Positions 1 to 8,601 of a stretch of 64,000 nucleotides of DNA are shown here, piece by piece. The position numbers were made by a program, and so were the translations under genes. Source of the stretch: Streptomyces sp. AM 2-1-1 (GTDB taxonomy: Bacteria > Actinomycetota > Actinomycetes > Streptomycetales > Streptomycetaceae); the NCBI RefSeq assembly GCF_029167645.1, contig NZ_CP119147.1, positions 1,302,001 through 1,366,000 on the forward strand, read 5' to 3'. Each line of letters begins with the position of its first letter. The first letter of the stretch is position 1. A model generated the notes under the pieces. It was not told the origin of the DNA. It was given only the letters and a program-made list of their open reading frames with translations, and did not search any database.

Positions 1-505
1 AGTTGAGACCTCACCGACATGTCGGCACCGTGCGCCCCGAGCCCGACGGCAGCATTTTCGGGATTTCGACGATTCGCCCGTCACCTCTCCCGTAACCACC
101 GCGAAACGCGGGATCACCCGGCGGTCGTCGAGACCTCGGGCGGGACGGGCCGCCTGTCCGATCCGGCCCGTTCGCCCCACCGTCGGATCACAATAAATGG
201 CGACAATCGATGGTCTTCGGCGTCGACGGTTCACGGCATTCACCCGCAGGGCGAAATGCAATTCGGGCGAATCGGTCGAGTTCATGCCGTACACCCGCAG
301 TGGCGGTGCAATTGCGTTCAATTCTCGAACGGACCGCCGGAGCGATCCCGAGGACGCCGGAACAGCGGAACGGCCGGCACCGGGTCCCTCCGGTGCCGGC
401 CGTCTCCACTCGGGAGGATGGTCGTCCATGGTCCGTCCGTACGCTCACGCCACCCGCATTCCGGGGGGTGCCGCGTCGGGCCGGCCGATGCCGGGCCGTG
501 CCGCC
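1..505. other. Gene-free left edge
   Basis: I see no convincing gene here; the reading frames lack the codon bias of the neighbours. The stretch from about 185 to 340 is less GC-rich than its surroundings and holds an imperfect direct repeat of the form ACCCGCAG...TGCAATT (near 243-270 and 291-315). It could be a promoter region for a gene left of the window. A strong hairpin at 370-403 terminates the phosphatase gene to the right. Confidence 0.5.
370..403 (-). terminator. Intrinsic terminator of the phosphatase gene
   Basis: Perfect 14-bp inverted repeat (arms ACGGCCGGCACCGG and its complement) around a 6-base loop, about 100 bases past the stop codon at 506. Like most Streptomyces terminators it has no U tract. 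Confidence 0.6.
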
Positions 506-1141
506 TCAGCGCTCCCTGCGGACCTCGCGCACGAGGCTCGCGGGCAGGGCCAGGTTCCAGGCGGTGATCACGGGCTGCCCGTGCTCCGTGCCCAGCCGGG
601 AGATCGCGCCGGTGGCCAACTGGAAGAGGTTGCCACCGGCGGGCGGCAGACCCAGGTAGCGCGCGGTGAGGACGCGCAGGAAGTGGGAGTGGGCGACGAG
701 CACGATGTCCTCGTCCTCGGCGAGCCCTTCGGCCGTGGCGCGTACCCCGGCGAGCACCTTGTCGGCCCGCGCACCGATCTCGGCCGGGCTCTCCCCCGGG
801 TGCGCGGTGGGACCGGCCTCGACCCCGTCGGTCCAGAGGTTCCAGAGGGGGCGGGTGAGGTGGATCTGGACGGTGGTGATGCCCTCGTACCCCCCGTAGT
901 CCCACTCCCGGAGCTCGGGGATGATGCGGGGCGAGACGAGTCCGGCGAGTTCCGCGGTGCGGCGGGCCCGGACCGAGGGACTGACCAGGCTGAGCCCGAT
1001 CTGACGGTCGGCCAGCAGCGGCACGAGCGCGCGGGCCTGGGTCTCGCCGAACCCGGTGAGCGGCAGATCGGTGTAACTGGTGTGCCGGCCGTTGCGGGAC
1101 CATTCGGTCTCGCCGTGCCGGATCAGGATCAACTCGCCCAT
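506..1141 (-). CDS. Histidine phosphatase family protein (phosphoglycerate mutase-like)
   Basis: Soluble phosphatase of the histidine phosphatase superfamily, about 211 residues. The N-terminal RHG signature is clear (LIRHGETEWS, residues 5-14), with the phospho-accepting His at about residue 8. The second catalytic His lies in VLVAHSHFLRVL near residue 158, and a central Glu in the REWDYGGYEG segment fits the family. The frame stays open upstream to 1336, but the ATG at 1141 places the RHG motif at the usual position, so the longer version is unlikely. The substrate cannot be read from the sequence. Sugar phosphates are possible given the neighbouring carbohydrate genes, but the gene may be unrelated to them. 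Confidence 0.85.
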   Translation of the reverse strand: MGELILIRHGETEWSRNGRHTSYTDLPLTGFGETQARALVPLLADRQIGLSLVSPSVRARRTAELAGLVSPRIIPELREWDYGGYEGITTVQIHLTRPLWNLWTDGVEAGPTAHPGESPAEIGARADKVLAGVRATAEGLAEDEDIVLVAHSHFLRVLTARYLGLPPAGGNLFQLATGAISRLGTEHGQPVITAWNLALPASLVREVRRER

Positions 1142-1361
1142 GGTGCGTCCGTTCTTCGTGCGTGTCGCTGCGACCGTGCAAACCCGCCGGACCACGATCG
1201 CATTCCGCGCGGACCGGGCCACCGCGACGCGCCCGCTCACGCGCCCGCCCCCGGTGACGCGCGAGCGGGCGGCTCGCCACCGGGGGCGGGGCGGTACTTC
1301 CGGGGTTACTTCGGCGGTACTCCAGGGGTCGTACACGCCTCGTACGCGGACCGTATACGAA

Positions 1362-3617
1362 TCAGCCGCGGACCACCCGCACTCCGTCCTCGCCGACGAC
1401 CTCGATCGCGTACGGCCGCTCCGTGTCCGAGGTCACATGGATCGTGCCGCCCTCGCGGACCACCCGGAAGGTCGCCGCGGGGGCGCCGGTGAGGTCGGGG
1501 ACGGTGACCGTGCGGGAGAAGTCGCCGGTGCCGGCCGGGGCGTACACCCGCAGTTCGAGGCCGTCCAGCCAGTCGCCGTCCGGGCGCGAGACGTCCGCGC
1601 CGAGCGGCAGTACCGCCCCGGGCCGGACCAGGAGCGGCAGACTGTCGAAGCCGTGCGTCTCGTGGCGCCAGGCCGGGCCGGTGACCGTCTCGCCGGTGAG
1701 CAGGTGGGTCCAGGTGCCCTCGGGGACGTAGTACTCGACCTGTCCGTCCTCGGTGAAGACGGGGGCGACCAGCACGTCGCCGCCGAGGAGGTACTGCCGG
1801 TCCACCGTGCGGGTCGCCGGGTCGTCCGGGAACTCCAGCAGCATCGGGCGCATCACCGGGACGCCGGTGCGGTGCGCCTCGACGGCGGCGCCGTAGAGGT
1901 ACGGCATCAGGCGGTGCTTCAGTTCGGTGAACTGCCGGGCCACGTCCACCGCCTCGTCGCCGAACTCCCACGGCACGCGGTACGACGAGGAGCCGTGCAG
2001 GCGGCTGTGCGAGGAAAGGAGGCCGAAGGCGAGCCAGCGCTTGAAGACGGCCGGGTCGGGGGTGCCCTCGAAGCCGCCGATGTCGTGGCTCCAGAAGCCG
2101 AAGCCGGAGAGGCTCAGCGAGAGCCCGCCGCGCAGCGACTCGGCCATCGCGCCGAAGGAGGACCAGCAGTCGCCGCCCCAGTGGACGGGGAACTGCTGGC
2201 CTCCGGCGGTCGCCGAGCGGGCGAAGAGGACGGCCTCGCCCTGGCCGCGCTCCTTCTCCAGGAGGTCGAAGACGGCCTTGTTGTAGAGGTGGGTGTAGTA
2301 GTTGTGCATCCGCTCGGGGTCGGAGCCATCGTGCCAGACGACGTCCGTCGGGATGCGCTCGCCGAAGTCGGTCTTGAAGCCGTCGACGCCCTGGTCGAGC
2401 AGGACCTTCAGCTTGCTCTGGAACCAGGCGGTCGCCTCGGGGTTCGTGAAGTCGACCAGCGCCATGCCGGCCTGCCACTTGTCCCACTGCCAGACGTCAC
2501 CGTCGGCGGTCTCGACGAAGTAGCCCTTCTCGGCCCCCTCCGCGTACAGGGCGCCCTTCTGCGCGATGTACGGGTTGATCCAGAGGCAGATCCGCAGCCC
2601 CCGGTCCTTGAGGCGGGCCAGCATGCCGACCGGGTCCGGGAACACCTCCGGGTCCCACTCGAAGTCCGACCACTGGTACTCGCGCATCCAGAAGCAGTCG
2701 AAGTGGAAGACGGAGAGCGGGATGCCCCGATCCGACATGCCCTCCACGAACGAGGTGACGGTCTCCTCGTCGTACGAGGTGGTGAAGGAGGTCGTCAGCC
2801 AGAGGCCGAAGGACCAGGCCGGTGGCAGCGCGGGGCGGCCGGTCAGCGCGGTGTAGCGGGCGAGGACGTCCTTGGGCGTCGGGCCGGCGATGACGAAGTA
2901 CTCCAGCGTCTGGTCCTCGACGCTGAACTGCACCTGGCCCACGGCCTCGGAACCGACCTCGAAGGAGACCTTGCCGGGGTGGTTGACGAAGACGCCGTAG
3001 CCGCGCGAGGAGAGGTAGAACGGGATGTTCTTGTACGCCTGCTCGCTGCTGGTCCCGCCGTCCGCCTGCCAGATGTCGACGACCTGGCCGTTCTTCACGT
3101 ACGGGGTGAAGCGCTCGCCCAGTCCGTGGATGGTCTCGCCGACACCGAGGGCGAGCTGCGCGAACATGTGGTGTCCGCCGTCCGGCACGGTGGCGAAGGC
3201 GGTGCCCTTGGGGCCCGCCGCCGTCAGCAGGCGGCCCTCGCCGTCCAGGAAGTCCAGGCCGAAGGCGCCGGAGTCGGAGAGCCGCAGGGTGAGCGGGCCG
3301 CTGGTGAGCTCGGCGGTGCCGTTCTCGCGGCGGGTGCCGGCGGTCGCCTCCCCGGTGGCGCCGGGCAGGTCGAACTCGGGTCCGGGACGGCGCTTTCCGG
3401 CGTGGTGGGTGACGCGCACGCCGATGACGCCCTCGGCGGGCGAGTGCGCCTCGACGGTGATGAGCGGGGCGTTGAGCGTGTCGCCCCGGCGCGTGACCCG
3501 CTTGACGGCGGCGTAGGCCGTGAGCCGGTCGGTGTCCAGGCGCAGATCGCGGACTTCGGTGGCGTACGAGGCGACCACACCGTCCCGCATCTGCCAGAAG
3601 CCGTCGGTGAACTTCAT
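1362..3617 (-). CDS. yicI: GH31 alpha-xylosidase (YicI-like)
   Basis: Probably cytoplasmic glycosidase of 751 residues that removes alpha-1,6-linked xylose from isoprimeverose or xyloglucan oligosaccharides. It has no signal peptide. The catalytic nucleophile is in KTDFGERIPTDV at about residue 414, and the acid/base Asp is in HWGGDCWSS at about residue 482. Both motifs and their positions agree closely with the E. coli alpha-xylosidase YicI. The downstream GLSGFGFWSHDIGGFE block is also typical of the YicI subgroup rather than alpha-glucosidases. A GAGG ribosome site lies ten bases before the ATG. The gene is divergent from xylose isomerase, which fits release of xylose followed by its isomerisation. 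GH31 specificity is inferred by similarity only. Confidence 0.88.
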   Translation of the reverse strand: MKFTDGFWQMRDGVVASYATEVRDLRLDTDRLTAYAAVKRVTRRGDTLNAPLITVEAHSPAEGVIGVRVTHHAGKRRPGPEFDLPGATGEATAGTRRENGTAELTSGPLTLRLSDSGAFGLDFLDGEGRLLTAAGPKGTAFATVPDGGHHMFAQLALGVGETIHGLGERFTPYVKNGQVVDIWQADGGTSSEQAYKNIPFYLSSRGYGVFVNHPGKVSFEVGSEAVGQVQFSVEDQTLEYFVIAGPTPKDVLARYTALTGRPALPPAWSFGLWLTTSFTTSYDEETVTSFVEGMSDRGIPLSVFHFDCFWMREYQWSDFEWDPEVFPDPVGMLARLKDRGLRICLWINPYIAQKGALYAEGAEKGYFVETADGDVWQWDKWQAGMALVDFTNPEATAWFQSKLKVLLDQGVDGFKTDFGERIPTDVVWHDGSDPERMHNYYTHLYNKAVFDLLEKERGQGEAVLFARSATAGGQQFPVHWGGDCWSSFGAMAESLRGGLSLSLSGFGFWSHDIGGFEGTPDPAVFKRWLAFGLLSSHSRLHGSSSYRVPWEFGDEAVDVARQFTELKHRLMPYLYGAAVEAHRTGVPVMRPMLLEFPDDPATRTVDRQYLLGGDVLVAPVFTEDGQVEYYVPEGTWTHLLTGETVTGPAWRHETHGFDSLPLLVRPGAVLPLGADVSRPDGDWLDGLELRVYAPAGTGDFSRTVTVPDLTGAPAATFRVVREGGTIHVTSDTERPYAIEVVGEDGVRVVRG

Positions 3618-4156
3618 GGGGGTCCTCAGCCGTTCTGCAGTCGTATCGGGGTTCGGGCCGGGCCCCGGGCTCCGTCGCGGGTCAGGTGCGCGCGGAGCCC
3701 GGGAGTCCGAGGGTCAGGAGTGCGGGAGGGCCGGGGCGGGCCGGTCCGGGGTCCGGGCGGTCCGCTCCCGGGTCCGGGCGGTCGGCTCCGGGGTCCGGCG
3801 GGCCGCGTCCGGGGAACGGCTCTCGCGGGCGCCGTCCCGGGCGGCCACGGCGTGCGGGGCGCGGCCCGCCGCCCGTACGTGCCGGGCTTCTCCGGACGGC
3901 ATGGCGCACCTCGTTCCTGCGGGAGTCTCTTTTGATCGTACACAAAACAAATACGGCGCGATTGCCGTGGATCGACCGTGAATCACGGCACAGGTACCGA
4001 TGTGAACCAGCATGTGACGGGAAAGTTGTCCCGCAGTGACCGTTGTGTCACAGAAGAGGTCTGGTGCGAAGCCGATGAGTGGAGTATTAGTACTGACAAT
4101 GAACAAATTGGTCGGTCGGCAGTGCAGCCGTCCGGGCCCGTCGACAAGAGGCAGAC
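3618..4156. promoter_or_regulatory. Divergent control region of alpha-xylosidase and xylA
   Basis: No gene is supported in these 539 bases. The left part (about 3720-3830) is a GC-rich string of imperfect repeats of roughly 25 bases built on GGTCCGGGCGGTC. The right part has two AT-rich islands, around 3930-3955 and 4082-4110, each carrying AACAAAT (3946-3952 and 4102-4108). Such islands are rare in this genome and are natural repressor or promoter sites. A GTGAC-N6-GTCAC dyad lies at 4036-4051. xylA has an AAGAGG ribosome site at 4146-4151. Confidence 0.5.
4036..4051. promoter_or_regulatory. GTGAC-N6-GTCAC dyad, candidate operator
   Basis: Perfect 5-bp arms separated by six bases, about 106-121 bases upstream of the xylA start. 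The half-sites resemble CRP-type sites (GTGA...TCAC), but the spacing is two bases longer than the E. coli consensus, so the cognate regulator is unknown. Confidence 0.35.
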
Positions 4157-5326
4157 ATGTCGGACCGTTTCTCTCCCACTTCCGCTGACAAGTTCACCTT
4201 CGGTCTCTGGACCGTGGGCTGGCGGGGCAACGACCCCTTCGGTGAGCCGACCCGTCCGGCGCTCGACCCGGTCGAGTCCGTCGAGCGGCTCGCGGAGCTC
4301 GGCGCGCACGGCGTGACCTTCCACGACGACGACCTGATCCCGTTCGGGTCCTCCGACACCGAGCGCGCCCGGCTGATCGGCCGGTTCAAGGACGCCCTGG
4401 AGCGCACCGGCCTCAAGGTCCCGATGGCGACCACCAACCTGTTCACGCACCCCGTGTTCAAGGACGGCGGCTTCACCTCCAACGACCGCGACGTCCGCCG
4501 CTTCGCGCTGCGCAAGGTCATCCGCAACATCGACCTCGCCGCCGAACTCGGCGCCCAGACCTACGTCGCCTGGGGCGGCCGCGAGGGCGCCGAGTCCGGC
4601 GGCGCCAAGGACGTCCGCGACGCCCTCGACCGCATGAAGGAGGGCTTCGACCTCCTGGGCGAGTACGTCACCGACCAGGGCTACGACATCCGCTTCGCGA
4701 TCGAGCCCAAGCCCAACGAGCCCCGCGGCGACATCCTCCTGCCCACCGTCGGCCACGCCCTCGCCTTCATCGAGCGCCTGGAACGCCCCGAGCTCTACGG
4801 CGTCAACCCCGAGGTCGGCCACGAGCAGATGGCCGGACTCAACTTCCCCCACGCCATCGCCCAGGCCCTGTGGGCCGGCAAGCTCTACCACATCGACCTC
4901 AACGGCCAGTCCGGCATCAAGTACGACCAGGACTTCCGCTTCGGCGCCGGCGACCTGCGCCAGGCCTTCTGGCTCGTCGACCTCCTGGAGAACTCCGACT
5001 ACACCGGACCGCGCCACTTCGACTTCAAGCCGGTGCGCACCGACGGCTTCGACGGCGTCTGGGAATCCGCGAAGAACTGCATGCGCAACTACCTGATCCT
5101 CAAGGACCGCGCCGCCGCCTTCCGCGCCGACCCCGCCGTCCAGGAAGCCCTCACCGCCTCCCGCCTCGACGAACTCGCCACCCCCACCGCCGCCGACGGC
5201 CTCAAGGGACTCCTCGCCGACACCACCGCCTACGAGACCTTCGACGTCACCGCCGCCGCCGAACGCTCCATGGCCTTCGAAGCCCTCGACCAGCTCGCCC
5301 TGGACCACCTCCTCGGCGTCCGCTGA
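4157..5326 (+). CDS. xylA: Xylose isomerase
   Basis: Converts D-xylose to D-xylulose (and glucose to fructose) in the cytoplasm. The 389-residue length is that of class I Streptomyces xylose isomerases. The TIM-barrel motifs are all visible: catalytic His in GVTFHDDD near residue 54, metal-binding Glu in [14 protein letters not shown] around residue 180, [11 protein letters not shown] around residue 220 and HIDLNGQ with further Asp ligands near residue 245. The ATG follows an AAGAGG ribosome site by five bases. It is divergent from the alpha-xylosidase, so liberated xylose would be handled directly. No xylulokinase gene is nearby, so that step must be encoded elsewhere. Confidence 0.96.
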   Translation: MSDRFSPTSADKFTFGLWTVGWRGNDPFGEPTRPALDPVESVERLAELGAHGVTFHDDDLIPFGSSDTERARLIGRFKDALERTGLKVPMATTNLFTHPVFKDGGFTSNDRDVRRFALRKVIRNIDLAAELGAQTYVAWGGREGAESGGAKDVRDALDRMKEGFDLLGEYVTDQGYDIRFAIEPKPNEPRGDILLPTVGHALAFIERLERPELYGVNPEVGHEQMAGLNFPHAIAQALWAGKLYHIDLNGQSGIKYDQDFRFGAGDLRQAFWLVDLLENSDYTGPRHFDFKPVRTDGFDGVWESAKNCMRNYLILKDRAAAFRADPAVQEALTASRLDELATPTAADGLKGLLADTTAYETFDVTAAAERSMAFEALDQLALDHLLGVR

Positions 5327-5338
5327 CCCCGACGGTCA

Positions 5339-5372
5339 GGGGTGCCCCGCGCACGGTCGTGCGGGGCACCCC
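5339..5372 (+). terminator. xylA terminator
   Basis: Perfect 12-bp stem (GGGGTGCCCCGC and complement) with a 10-base loop, starting 13 bases after the xylA stop codon. Confidence 0.7.
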
Positions 5373-5419
5373 CGCCGGGTACGGAACCAGCCGGACCCGT
5401 ACCCGGGGCACGACCCCCT

Positions 5420-5447
5420 CTCCCGGAGACACCGGTGTCTCCGGGAG
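5420..5447. promoter_or_regulatory. 28-bp perfect palindrome upstream of the sugar ABC operon
   Basis: A fully symmetrical 28-bp dyad with arms CTCCCGGAGACACC and its complement and no spacer, ending 30 bases before the GTG start of the binding-protein gene. The xylA terminator lies upstream at 5339-5372, so this is better read as an operator (LacI or ROK type) or an attenuating hairpin than as a second terminator. It does not match the CebR box TGGGAGCGCTCCCA. Confidence 0.45.
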
Positions 5448-5477
5448 TCCGGCCCACTCCCCACGCAAGGGCACCCC

Positions 5478-6740
5478 GTGACAGCACATATAACGGACGG
5501 ATCGCGCCAGCGGCGCCGCCGTCTCGACCGGCGGGTCGTCGTCCCGCTCACCGTTGTCTCCGCGCTCGTCGGCGCCGTCGCTCTCTCGGGCTGCGGTGCG
5601 CAGCGGGACGAGAGCGTGTTCACCGTCCTGAACTCCTCGACGGACGACTCGTACCACGGCTGGGACGCGGCGACGCTGAAGCGCTGCAGCAAGCAGCTGG
5701 GCGTCACCATCGAGCAGCAGTCCGTCCCGGCCGCGCAGGTCATGACGAAGTCGTTGCGGATGGCCTCCTCGAAGTCGCTGCCCGACATCATCCAGTTCGA
5801 CGGTTCCGAGATGCCGACGTTCGCCGAGACCGGCGGTCTGCTGGACCTGAAGAAGCTGGGCGTCTCCACCGCGGACATCCCCGAGGGCATCCTGGACTAC
5901 GGCTCGTACAAGGGCACGTACTACGGGGCCGCGCGCACGGTGAACACCCTCGCGCTCTTCTACAACAAGGACATCCTCGACAAGGCCGGCCTGCCGGTGC
6001 CCACCACGTGGGCCGAGATGCGGTCGACGGCCGAGAAGCTCACGAAGAGCGGGAGCTACGGCGTCGCGCTGAGCGCGGGCGGCGCGGAGGACGGGGTCTA
6101 CCAGTTCACCCCGTTCATGTGGTCCAACGGCGGTGACGAGACCGCCCTCGACAGCCCTCGGGTGGTCGAGGCGCTGGACTACTGGAAGTCGCTCATCAAG
6201 GACGGCTCGCTCTCGAAGTCCACGGTCAACTGGACCCAGGCCGACGTCAACGACCAGTTCATGGCGGGCAACGCGGCCATGATGATCAACGGTCCGTGGC
6301 AGGTCGAGACGCTCAACACCAAGAAGAACCTGCACTGGGGCATCGCGCAGATCCCGGTCCCGGAGGCCGGCGAGGACTCGGTGGGCCCGCTGGGCGGCGG
6401 CATGCTCACCATCCCCGACGTCGGTGACACCGCGCGGGAGAAGACCTCCGCGAAGATCGTCAACTGCATGACCAGCGAGCAGGAGGAAGTCACCTACGCG
6501 CTGAACAGCTGGATGATCCCCGCCAACCAGAAGGCCGCGGCCGTGTGGCGCGAGAAGGTCCCGTCGCTGAGCTCGCTCGCCGACCAGGTCGCCACGGCCC
6601 GCTCGCGCACCGCGAAGCTCGGTTCCGGCTGGACCTCGGTCTCGCTGGCCCTGCAGAGCGCCTTCCAGTCGGCCCTCACGGGGCAGTCCAGTGAGTCGGC
6701 CCTCAAGCACGCCCAGCAGCGTGTCGAGAGCGGGAACTGA
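5478..6740 (+). CDS. Sugar ABC transporter substrate-binding lipoprotein
   Basis: Extracellular solute-binding protein of the MalE/family 1 type, 420 residues. It carries a lipoprotein signal: a basic N-terminus, a hydrophobic stretch at about residues 20-36 and the lipobox LSGC with Cys39 as the predicted lipidated residue. Downstream sequence such as DIIQFDGSEMPTFAETG, NTLALFYNKDILDKAGLP and INGPWQV is typical of carbohydrate-binding family members. It starts with GTG behind a weak AAGG site. Two permeases and a GH1 glucosidase follow with gaps of 5-11 bases, so they form one operon. The ligand is unknown; a beta-glucoside or xyloglucan oligosaccharide is inferred from the neighbours. Confidence 0.9.
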   Translation: MTAHITDGSRQRRRRLDRRVVVPLTVVSALVGAVALSGCGAQRDESVFTVLNSSTDDSYHGWDAATLKRCSKQLGVTIEQQSVPAAQVMTKSLRMASSKSLPDIIQFDGSEMPTFAETGGLLDLKKLGVSTADIPEGILDYGSYKGTYYGAARTVNTLALFYNKDILDKAGLPVPTTWAEMRSTAEKLTKSGSYGVALSAGGAEDGVYQFTPFMWSNGGDETALDSPRVVEALDYWKSLIKDGSLSKSTVNWTQADVNDQFMAGNAAMMINGPWQVETLNTKKNLHWGIAQIPVPEAGEDSVGPLGGGMLTIPDVGDTAREKTSAKIVNCMTSEQEEVTYALNSWMIPANQKAAAVWREKVPSLSSLADQVATARSRTAKLGSGWTSVSLALQSAFQSALTGQSSESALKHAQQRVESGN

Positions 6741-6751
6741 GGTATCTGAAC

Positions 6752-7723
6752 ATGTCGTCCACCGCTGCTTCCGCATCCACCGCGCCCACCCCGGCGGCCC
6801 CCGCCCCCGAGGCGGTCCCCGCGGCCAAGAGTCCGAAGCCGGGCTCGCTCAAGCGCCGCCGCACGCTGGCCCAGTGGGGCTTCATCGCTCCCGCCGTCGT
6901 CTTCATGCTGCTGTTCTTCGGCTACCCGCTCGTCCGCAACATCGTGATGAGCTTCCAGCACTACACGCCGTCCACCTTCTTCACCGGTGAGGCGCCCTTC
7001 AACGGGCTCGACAACTGGAAGAACGTCTTCCAGGACGACCTGTTCGGCAAGGCGCTCTGGCAGACCATCCTCTTCACGATCGGTTCGCTGATCGGGCAGT
7101 TCGGCATCGGTCTGGCCCTCGCGGTGTTCTTCAACCGCCGCTTCCCCCTCAACGGGGTGCTCCGGTCGCTGATCCTGCTGCCCTGGCTGGTCCCGATGGT
7201 CGTCTCCGGTGTGGTCTGGCGCCGCATCCTCGACCAGGACACCGGGGTGCTCAACTCCTTCCTGGGCCTGTTCGGCGCCGGTGACACCCCGTGGCTGAGC
7301 AGCACCGGCATGGCGCTGATCTCGGTGATCATGGTGAACATCTGGATCGGCATCCCGTTCAACATGGTCATCCTCTACGGCGGCCTGCAGGAGGTCCCGA
7401 AGGAGATGTACGAGGCGGCCTCGCTCGACGGCGCCTCCGGCTGGCGCACCTTCCGCTCGATCACGCTGCCGCTGCTGAAGCCGGTCATCACCGTCGTCCT
7501 GGTGCTGGGCTTCATGTCCACCGTCAAGATCCTGGACCTGGTCCTGGCCCTGACGGACGGCGGTCCCGCCGACTCCACCCAGACCCTGGGCACCCTGACG
7601 TACCAGAACTCCTTCGCCCAGCTCGACTTCGGCGCGGGCGCGGTGGTCGGCAACATCCTGATCCTGATCTCCGCGGTCTTCGCGGTGTTCTACCTGCGGG
7701 CCAACCGCAACGAGGGGAAGTGA
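6752..7723 (+). CDS. Sugar ABC transporter permease, MalF type
   Basis: Integral membrane subunit (323 residues) of the importer. A long Pro/Ala-rich cytoplasmic N-terminus (about 45 residues) precedes six predicted membrane helices, beginning WGFIAPAVVFMLLFFGYPL. The EAA coupling loop reads EMYEAASLDGASGWRTFRSITLPLLKP around residues 220-245, the contact site for the ATPase. It starts 11 bases after the binding-protein gene and five bases before the second permease. No ATPase gene is present in this operon. In Streptomyces such importers commonly share the multitask ATPase MsiK, which is assumed here. Confidence 0.93.
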   Translation: MSSTAASASTAPTPAAPAPEAVPAAKSPKPGSLKRRRTLAQWGFIAPAVVFMLLFFGYPLVRNIVMSFQHYTPSTFFTGEAPFNGLDNWKNVFQDDLFGKALWQTILFTIGSLIGQFGIGLALAVFFNRRFPLNGVLRSLILLPWLVPMVVSGVVWRRILDQDTGVLNSFLGLFGAGDTPWLSSTGMALISVIMVNIWIGIPFNMVILYGGLQEVPKEMYEAASLDGASGWRTFRSITLPLLKPVITVVLVLGFMSTVKILDLVLALTDGGPADSTQTLGTLTYQNSFAQLDFGAGAVVGNILILISAVFAVFYLRANRNEGK

Positions 7724-7728
7724 ACGGC

Positions 7729-8592
7729 ATGGCGACCACCACTCCCGCCGTTTCGGCCCATGCCGCGGGCAGGCCGGCCGAGAACAAGCCGAAGCGCCGC
7801 TGGGGCGCGATGATCGCCGGGATCGTCATCCTGTGCGTGATGCTCTTCCCGCTCTACTGGATGGTCAACACGGCCCTCCAGCCGGAGTCGGGCCTGCTGG
7901 AGGTCGATCCGGTCCCGCACAGCCTGGACTTCTCGGGCTTCGGCGACGCGTTCCGGGAGCAGGGCGGACACCTGCTGACCTCGCTCGGCGTCGCGCTCGG
8001 CGCCGTGGTCATCTGCCTCCTCTTCTCGGCTCCGGCCGCCTACGGGCTCGCGCAGTTCAAGCTGCGGGGCACGAAGACCGTCGTCTTCGGCACCCTGATC
8101 ACGCAGATGGTCCCCGGCATCGTCATCGCGAACGCCCTGTACAGCGCCTACGTGGACCTGGGCCTGGTCAACTCCTACGCCGGTCTGATGCTGGCCGACG
8201 CCTCGCTGGGCATCCCCTTCGCGATCGTGCTCATGCGGTCGTTCATGGTGGCGATCCCGCGCGAGGTCATCGAGGCGGCGGAGGTCGACGGCGCGGGCCG
8301 GTTCCGTACCTTCGTCCAGGTCGTGCTGCCGATGAGCCGCAACTCGCTGATCACGGCGGGGCTGTTCTCGTTCCTGTACGCATGGAGCGATTTCATGTTT
8401 GCCCTCACACTGAACACCACGGACGACGTGAAGCCGATCACGCTGGGCATCTACCAGTACATCGGTGCGCACGTCGGAGACTGGGGCTCGGTCATGTCCG
8501 CGGCGGTTCTGTCGGCGATCCCGGCTGCCGTGCTGCTCGTCCTGTCCCAGAAGTACATCGCCGCCGGGATCACCGGTGGCTCGGTCAAGTAA
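7729..8592 (+). CDS. Sugar ABC transporter permease, MalG type
   Basis: Second membrane subunit, 287 residues. The ATG at 7729 is preceded by GAGGGGAAG, part of the last codons of the first permease. Six membrane helices are predicted from GAMIAGIVILCVMLFPLYWMV onward. The EAA loop REVIEAAEVDGAGRFRTFVQVVLP lies around residues 180-203, and the segment FLYAWSDFMFALTL is characteristic of MalG-type proteins. It pairs with the MalF-type permease and the upstream lipoprotein; the GH1 gene follows after nine bases. Confidence 0.93.
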   Translation: MATTTPAVSAHAAGRPAENKPKRRWGAMIAGIVILCVMLFPLYWMVNTALQPESGLLEVDPVPHSLDFSGFGDAFREQGGHLLTSLGVALGAVVICLLFSAPAAYGLAQFKLRGTKTVVFGTLITQMVPGIVIANALYSAYVDLGLVNSYAGLMLADASLGIPFAIVLMRSFMVAIPREVIEAAEVDGAGRFRTFVQVVLPMSRNSLITAGLFSFLYAWSDFMFALTLNTTDDVKPITLGIYQYIGAHVGDWGSVMSAAVLSAIPAAVLLVLSQKYIAAGITGGSVK

Positions 8593-8601
8593 GGGCTTTT
8601 C

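Noticed and set aside
1080..3935. 951-codon open frame on the + strand opposite the GH31 gene
   Set aside because: Antisense shadow of the alpha-xylosidase; composition is Val/Asp/Gly-rich with no domain, as expected for the complement of high-GC coding DNA.
5327..5477. CebR control of the ABC transporter/GH1 operon
   Set aside because: No TGGGAGCGCTCCCA-like 14-mer occurs upstream; the palindrome there has a different sequence.
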